A stretch of 8,352 nucleotides of DNA. Origin: Candidatus Melainabacteria bacterium (lineage in GTDB: Bacteria; Cyanobacteriota; Vampirovibrionia; Vampirovibrionales; JAJTHC01). A program made the position numbers and the translations under genes. Under the pieces are notes generated by a model. The model made no database searches and had not been told where the DNA came from. It saw only the letters and a list, made by a program, of their open reading frames with translations. The stretch covers positions 1-8,352 of the forward strand of contig JAPLIO010000215.1 in NCBI GenBank assembly GCA_026389055.1, read 5' to 3'. Of this stretch, positions 5,631 through 8,352 are shown in pieces (positions within the stretch are counted from its first letter, which is position 1; each line of letters begins with the position of its first letter).

Positions 5631-6149
5631 CTAAACAGCCACTTCTTCAGAAGCATCCTGCTGAGGACGACCGAAACCGCCTGGACGACGATTACCCGCA
5701 TTGGCACCAGCACCACCAATGTTGTTGCCGCCACCGCCAAAGCTACCACCACCACCAAAGCCACCGCCTTGACGACGATTACCACCACCACCACGGGTGT
5801 TAATTTCTCTGGGTTCACGCCCAGTAATAGGGGAAACCACGAAAGGTTTGGTTGCATCCAATTCTTCATTGCGGAAGTTGGTGTAACGCAACACATCTTC
5901 ATTTAATTTTAAAGCGTGGGTTAGTACAGCCGCTGCTTCAGGCGGTGCTTCATAACCAATGACTGCAACTAAGGCTTCACGCACTTTTTTAATGGCATAG
6001 CTTAGTTTTTTACGACCCATTTTATCGGTACGCAACACTTTGCCTTTTTGATTTTTAATAAGGGTTTCAATCGCACCCACGGCGTTATCTAGGTTATCGC
6101 CTTCAAAAACAGGTTTGAATACTAAGAGTAATTCATATTTATTCATCAT
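5631..6149 (-). CDS. rpsF: 30S ribosomal protein S6 with Gly/Arg-rich C-terminal extension
   Basis: Residues 3-97 form the S6 core: NKYELLLVFKP at the start, then GRKKLSYAIKKVREALVAVI and the typical ...LNEDVLRYTNFRNEEL end of the domain. S6 binds 16S rRNA of the 30S platform together with S18. At 172 residues it is longer than usual (about 95-135) because of a tail rich in Gly, Arg and Asn (about 119-162; e.g. TRGGGGNRRQGGGFGGGG), ending in an acidic DASEEVAV. Two ATG codons are adjacent (6149 and 6146), with AAGGAA about 6 bases before the first. It is the first gene of rpsF-ssb; rpsR and rplI, common partners elsewhere, are absent between rpsF and the ssb terminator. Confidence 0.93.
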   Translation of the reverse strand: MMNKYELLLVFKPVFEGDNLDNAVGAIETLIKNQKGKVLRTDKMGRKKLSYAIKKVREALVAVIGYEAPPEAAAVLTHALKLNEDVLRYTNFRNEELDATKPFVVSPITGREPREINTRGGGGNRRQGGGFGGGGSFGGGGNNIGGAGANAGNRRPGGFGRPQQDASEEVAV

Positions 6150-6191
6150 TTAAAGTTCCTTTTGATTGCTTACATACTAAAAAACTAACGT

Positions 6192-6217
6192 TTAACACGC
6201 TAAAAACCTTGTATAAT
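6192..6217 (+). promoter_or_regulatory. Candidate promoter for the secreted-protein/mgtE genes
   Basis: A perfect -10 box TATAAT (6212-6217) lies ~78 bases before the first + strand gene. The best -35, TTAACA (6192-6197), has a 14-base spacer, which is too short, so the promoter may rely mainly on the -10. It is divergent from and adjacent to the rpsF promoter candidate. Confidence 0.45.
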
Positions 6218-6218
6218 A

Positions 6219-6247
6219 AAGATAATAGAAACAGAATAAAAACTCAA
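6219..6247 (-). promoter_or_regulatory. Candidate promoter for rpsF-ssb
   Basis: On the - strand TTGAGT (6242-6247) and TATCTT (6219-6224) are separated by 17 bases and lie upstream of rpsF. Each hexamer matches the sigma70 consensus at four of six positions. The match is plausible only. Confidence 0.35.
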
Positions 6248-6294
6248 GCCTTGATATATTTTTATTTAACCGCCCACAAACAGGAGCTATACCC

Positions 6295-6621
6295 GTGATG
6301 CCTACCCTTTCATTCCGATTATTTTTAGCGTTTGCCAGTGTTGCTATACTGGTTCATTCCCCGTGTTTTGCCAATGATAATACCCAAGCCCCCGTGACAA
6401 CCAACAGTCGGCGGTTGGAATCACCTGCCCCTGTTGAATTACAGCCACCTTCTCATCAAGCCAAAACGTTTGTGCCTTCTTCCCAAGTCAATTATGATGA
6501 AACCGTTATCATTAAAGCTCCTCCCCCTGAAGAAGCAGAACGGCAAGCCATTCCTGTTAAGCGGTTTGGTTGGTTACGGTTAGAATCAAAGCCCCTCAAC
6601 CCCGCCCAACAAAATAGATAA
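6295..6621 (+). CDS. Small secreted Pro-rich protein of unknown function
   Basis: This protein is 108 residues long. AGGAG (6282-6286) is 8 bases before GTG 6295 and 11 before ATG 6298; GTG has the better spacing, but either start gives nearly the same product. The N-terminus is a Sec signal peptide (a basic R8, a hydrophobic run LFLAFASVAILV, and probable cleavage after Cys-Phe-Ala26). The mature part (~82 residues) is hydrophilic and Pro-rich (SPAPVELQPPSH; KAPPPEEAE) with a basic/aromatic segment (VKRFGWLRLE) near the end, and looks mostly disordered. I do not recognise the family. It lies 74 bases upstream of mgtE on the same strand without a visible terminator between them, so the two may be co-transcribed. 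Confidence 0.65.
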   Translation: MMPTLSFRLFLAFASVAILVHSPCFANDNTQAPVTTNSRRLESPAPVELQPPSHQAKTFVPSSQVNYDETVIIKAPPPEEAERQAIPVKRFGWLRLESKPLNPAQQNR

Positions 6622-6695
6622 TTCGGGTAAAATTGCCGTGTTTACAGTATGGTGGTAACTTGAGAGTCTATTAAAAAAATCGTTGGTTCGTAATA

Positions 6696-8186
6696 ATGAT
6701 GATGATGTTCCCCCCATTTTCCAATAAAAAACGACCCGTTGCCATTAAAGAACTGGAAGCATTGGCAAAGAATAAACTTTCAAACCCTGCTCGGTTTTCA
6801 GATGCTACGCAACTGGCAGAACAACTAACGGTGCGGATTAAAGATTTATTGGGCAGGCATCAATACCGTTATAGCCTGCGTCAGTTTCTAGCTAAAATTC
6901 ACTTTGCAGACCTTTCAGAAGTGCTGGCAACCACCTTAACCACCGAAGAAGTGTTGCATTGTATTGAAGCGATGGCACCCAAACAATCTGCCGAAGTATT
7001 GGTTAGTTTGCCTCGGGAATTGCAACGGTGGGTGTTGGTTACGTTAGCACCACAAAAAAGTAGTCGTATTATCCGCCTAATGCCTTCAGATGATGCGGTA
7101 GATGTGTTGCAAGAACTTTCCAGCGAAGAATGCAGGGCTATTTTGGGCGAAATGCCTGTAGATGCTGATACCCACACCATTCATCAATTACTGATTGAAG
7201 CCCCTGATACAGCAGCGGGTATTATGTCTACCAATTTCTTAGGGCTACCTGTTGATACCACCGTGGGCGATGCGATGAACCGCATTCGGCAAGCCAAAGA
7301 AAATGATTTTATCTACTACGTTTACTTGGTGGATAGTGAAAGCAAGTTAGTGGGCGTTTTAAGCTTAAAAACGCTGGTTATTTGCATGGAACCTGAAACT
7401 CCCTTACAGGAGCTTGCCATTTTTGATGTAAAGCAGGTGCTGGAAAGTTACGATCAAGAATTGGTAGCCTCCGTTTTTCGGAAATACTACAATTTGCTGG
7501 CGTTGCCTGTGGTGGATTTAAACGAAAAGCTGGTAGGGTTAATTACCTTAGATGATGTGTTGGATGTTATCGATGAAGAATCTCAAGAAGATTTATATCG
7601 GTCTTCGGGTATTACCTTGGAAGATATGGATGAACGGCACTTGCAGTCGGGGAATCCGCTATTGGCGGTGAAGGCTCGGTTGCCTTGGTTAGCTATTACG
7701 CTGGTTGGGCAATTGGTGGTTTCTTCTATTATGTCAATGAATCAAGAAACCATTCGGGAAGAGACGATTGCGTTTACCTTTTTGCCTTTGTTGTGCGGTT
7801 TGGCGGGTAATATGGGTACTCAAAGTGATACGATTACGGTTCGGGCGATTGCCTTGGGCTTGGTTTCTGAAGGGAATGTAAAGGCTAAAATTTTCAAAGA
7901 ATTGTTTGTTGCGTTGATTATTGGGACGTTGTTTGGAGTGGTGTTGGGTACGGAATCGTTTTGGCGGTTTCATCAGTGGAAGCTGAGTGTGTTGCTGGCG
8001 GTTTATTGTTTGGTGGCGGTTTGTAGTTCTGCGGTGTTGGGGTTGTTAATTCCTTATTTTATTAAACAGAAGCTGAAGTGGGACCCTGCAGGCGTGGGTG
8101 GCCCCTTTATTACTACCACCATGGATTTAAGTATTTATACCAGTTATTTGTTGTTATTAAGCTTCTTAGGTAAACATTTACATTAA
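6696..8186 (+). CDS. mgtE: Magnesium transporter MgtE
   Basis: This 496-residue protein has the full MgtE layout. An N-terminal helical domain (~65-158; HFADLSEVL, MPSDDAVDVLQEL) leads into the DTAAGIMS segment (171-178). A CBS pair (~180-300; YYVYLVDSESKLVGVLSL and LALPVVDLNEKLVGLITLDD) is followed by a connecting helix and a membrane domain of about five segments (~331-496). The membrane part has the signature P364-LLCGLAGNMGTQ and D463-P-A...TTTMD477; the latter Asp corresponds to the Mg2+-binding pore Asp of the family. MgtE is a homodimeric Mg2+ channel of the inner membrane; Mg2+ bound between the acidic cytosolic domains keeps it shut. Four ATG codons in a row (6696-6707) begin the frame, with no clear Shine-Dalgarno site upstream. 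The 74-base leader is too short for the known Mg2+ riboswitch class and shows none. Confidence 0.95.
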   Translation: MMMMFPPFSNKKRPVAIKELEALAKNKLSNPARFSDATQLAEQLTVRIKDLLGRHQYRYSLRQFLAKIHFADLSEVLATTLTTEEVLHCIEAMAPKQSAEVLVSLPRELQRWVLVTLAPQKSSRIIRLMPSDDAVDVLQELSSEECRAILGEMPVDADTHTIHQLLIEAPDTAAGIMSTNFLGLPVDTTVGDAMNRIRQAKENDFIYYVYLVDSESKLVGVLSLKTLVICMEPETPLQELAIFDVKQVLESYDQELVASVFRKYYNLLALPVVDLNEKLVGLITLDDVLDVIDEESQEDLYRSSGITLEDMDERHLQSGNPLLAVKARLPWLAITLVGQLVVSSIMSMNQETIREETIAFTFLPLLCGLAGNMGTQSDTITVRAIALGLVSEGNVKAKIFKELFVALIIGTLFGVVLGTESFWRFHQWKLSVLLAVYCLVAVCSSAVLGLLIPYFIKQKLKWDPAGVGGPFITTTMDLSIYTSYLLLLSFLGKHLH

Positions 8187-8352
8187 ATATCAGTTCCAAG
8201 GGGGGAGTCTCGTATCAACCAATAGGAACGACCATCGCGTTTGCCCTGCAGTCGCCGATGCGTTCCGTCCACCGAAGGGGCAAAAAGAACATCCCGCCGT
8301 CAATGCCCTTCTGGTGGCATAGGCGGGTGGCGTTTAGGGTGGTTTTTCCGTA
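8187..8352. other. G+C-rich right end without an assignable gene
   Basis: From about 8211 to the window end the G+C is roughly 57% by hand count, visibly higher than in the neighbouring genes. On the - strand one frame stays open from the window edge to TGA at 8215-8217 (45 residues, beginning YGKTTLNATRLCHQ). Another gives a plausible C-terminus (RDGRSYWLIRDSPLGTDI, stop at 8183-8185, overlapping the mgtE stop) but is interrupted by TGA at 8300-8302. On the + strand the mgtE frame past its stop also remains open to the edge. None resembles a family I know. It may be the edge of a repeat, an element or a decayed gene. No clear mgtE terminator is visible. Confidence 0.35.

Noticed and set aside
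6622..6695. Mg2+-responsive riboswitch upstream of mgtE
   Set aside because: The gap is only 74 bases and shows none of the long paired structure of the known Mg2+ riboswitch.
8215..8352. P-loop NTPase suggested by GKTTL in a - strand frame at the right edge
   Set aside because: Only the last part of a possible Walker A is visible, the following residues fit no NTPase I know, and a competing frame looks equally plausible.
1..8352. CRISPR array, tRNA, rRNA, insertion sequence or integrase
   Set aside because: No regularly spaced direct repeats, cloverleaf, conserved rRNA stretch, transposase motifs or terminal inverted repeats were found; the only direct repeat is within the helicase tail coding sequence.

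Overview
This is a bacterial chromosomal segment made mostly of ordinary housekeeping and envelope genes on both strands, at moderate G+C except for the last ~165 bases. The pilin-like protein with a class III signal peptide, the lipobox lipoprotein with SLH-like segments, and HemW, MgtE, SSB and S6 all point to a diderm bacterium. The pilin leader and SLH-like repeats would suit a non-photosynthetic relative of Cyanobacteria (Vampirovibrionia/Melainabacteria). That placement is an inference with low confidence; no rRNA or other decisive marker is present.

Layout. (1) 1-585 (+): C-terminal end of a DEAD-box RNA helicase with a long Gly/Arg-rich tail, closed by a strong bidirectional terminator at 602-646. 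(2) 645-1274 (-): a type IV pilin-like protein. (3) 1275-1689: a 415-base intergenic region with no convincing protein gene. It holds five consecutive hairpins at 1448-1632, the last followed by a T-tract on the + strand and the first followed by a T-tract on the - strand. This is the most unusual part of the window and could be an undescribed structured RNA or a sense/antisense RNA pair. (4) 1690-5002 (-): hemW, a Sel1-repeat protein and a lipoprotein with SLH-like segments, probably one transcription unit; the last two genes are separated by only 2 bases. (5) 5086-6149 (-): rpsF-ssb, ending in a hairpin terminator just before hemW. S6 carries an unusual Gly/Arg-rich tail similar in composition to that of the helicase. 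(6) 6295-8186 (+): a small secreted Pro-rich protein of unknown function, then the magnesium transporter gene mgtE. (7) 8187-8352: a G+C-richer stretch with no assignable gene, whose reading frames look like a broken or unrecognised element.

How the parts fit. The helicase and rpsF-ssb serve RNA and DNA handling. HemW is a heme chaperone, and the Sel1 and lipoprotein genes downstream are more likely envelope or scaffold functions than heme functions. MgtE stands apart as a Mg2+ channel. No mobile element, CRISPR array, tRNA or rRNA was recognised. No complete new system is visible; the best candidates for something undescribed are the hairpin cluster at 1448-1632 and the compositionally odd right end.
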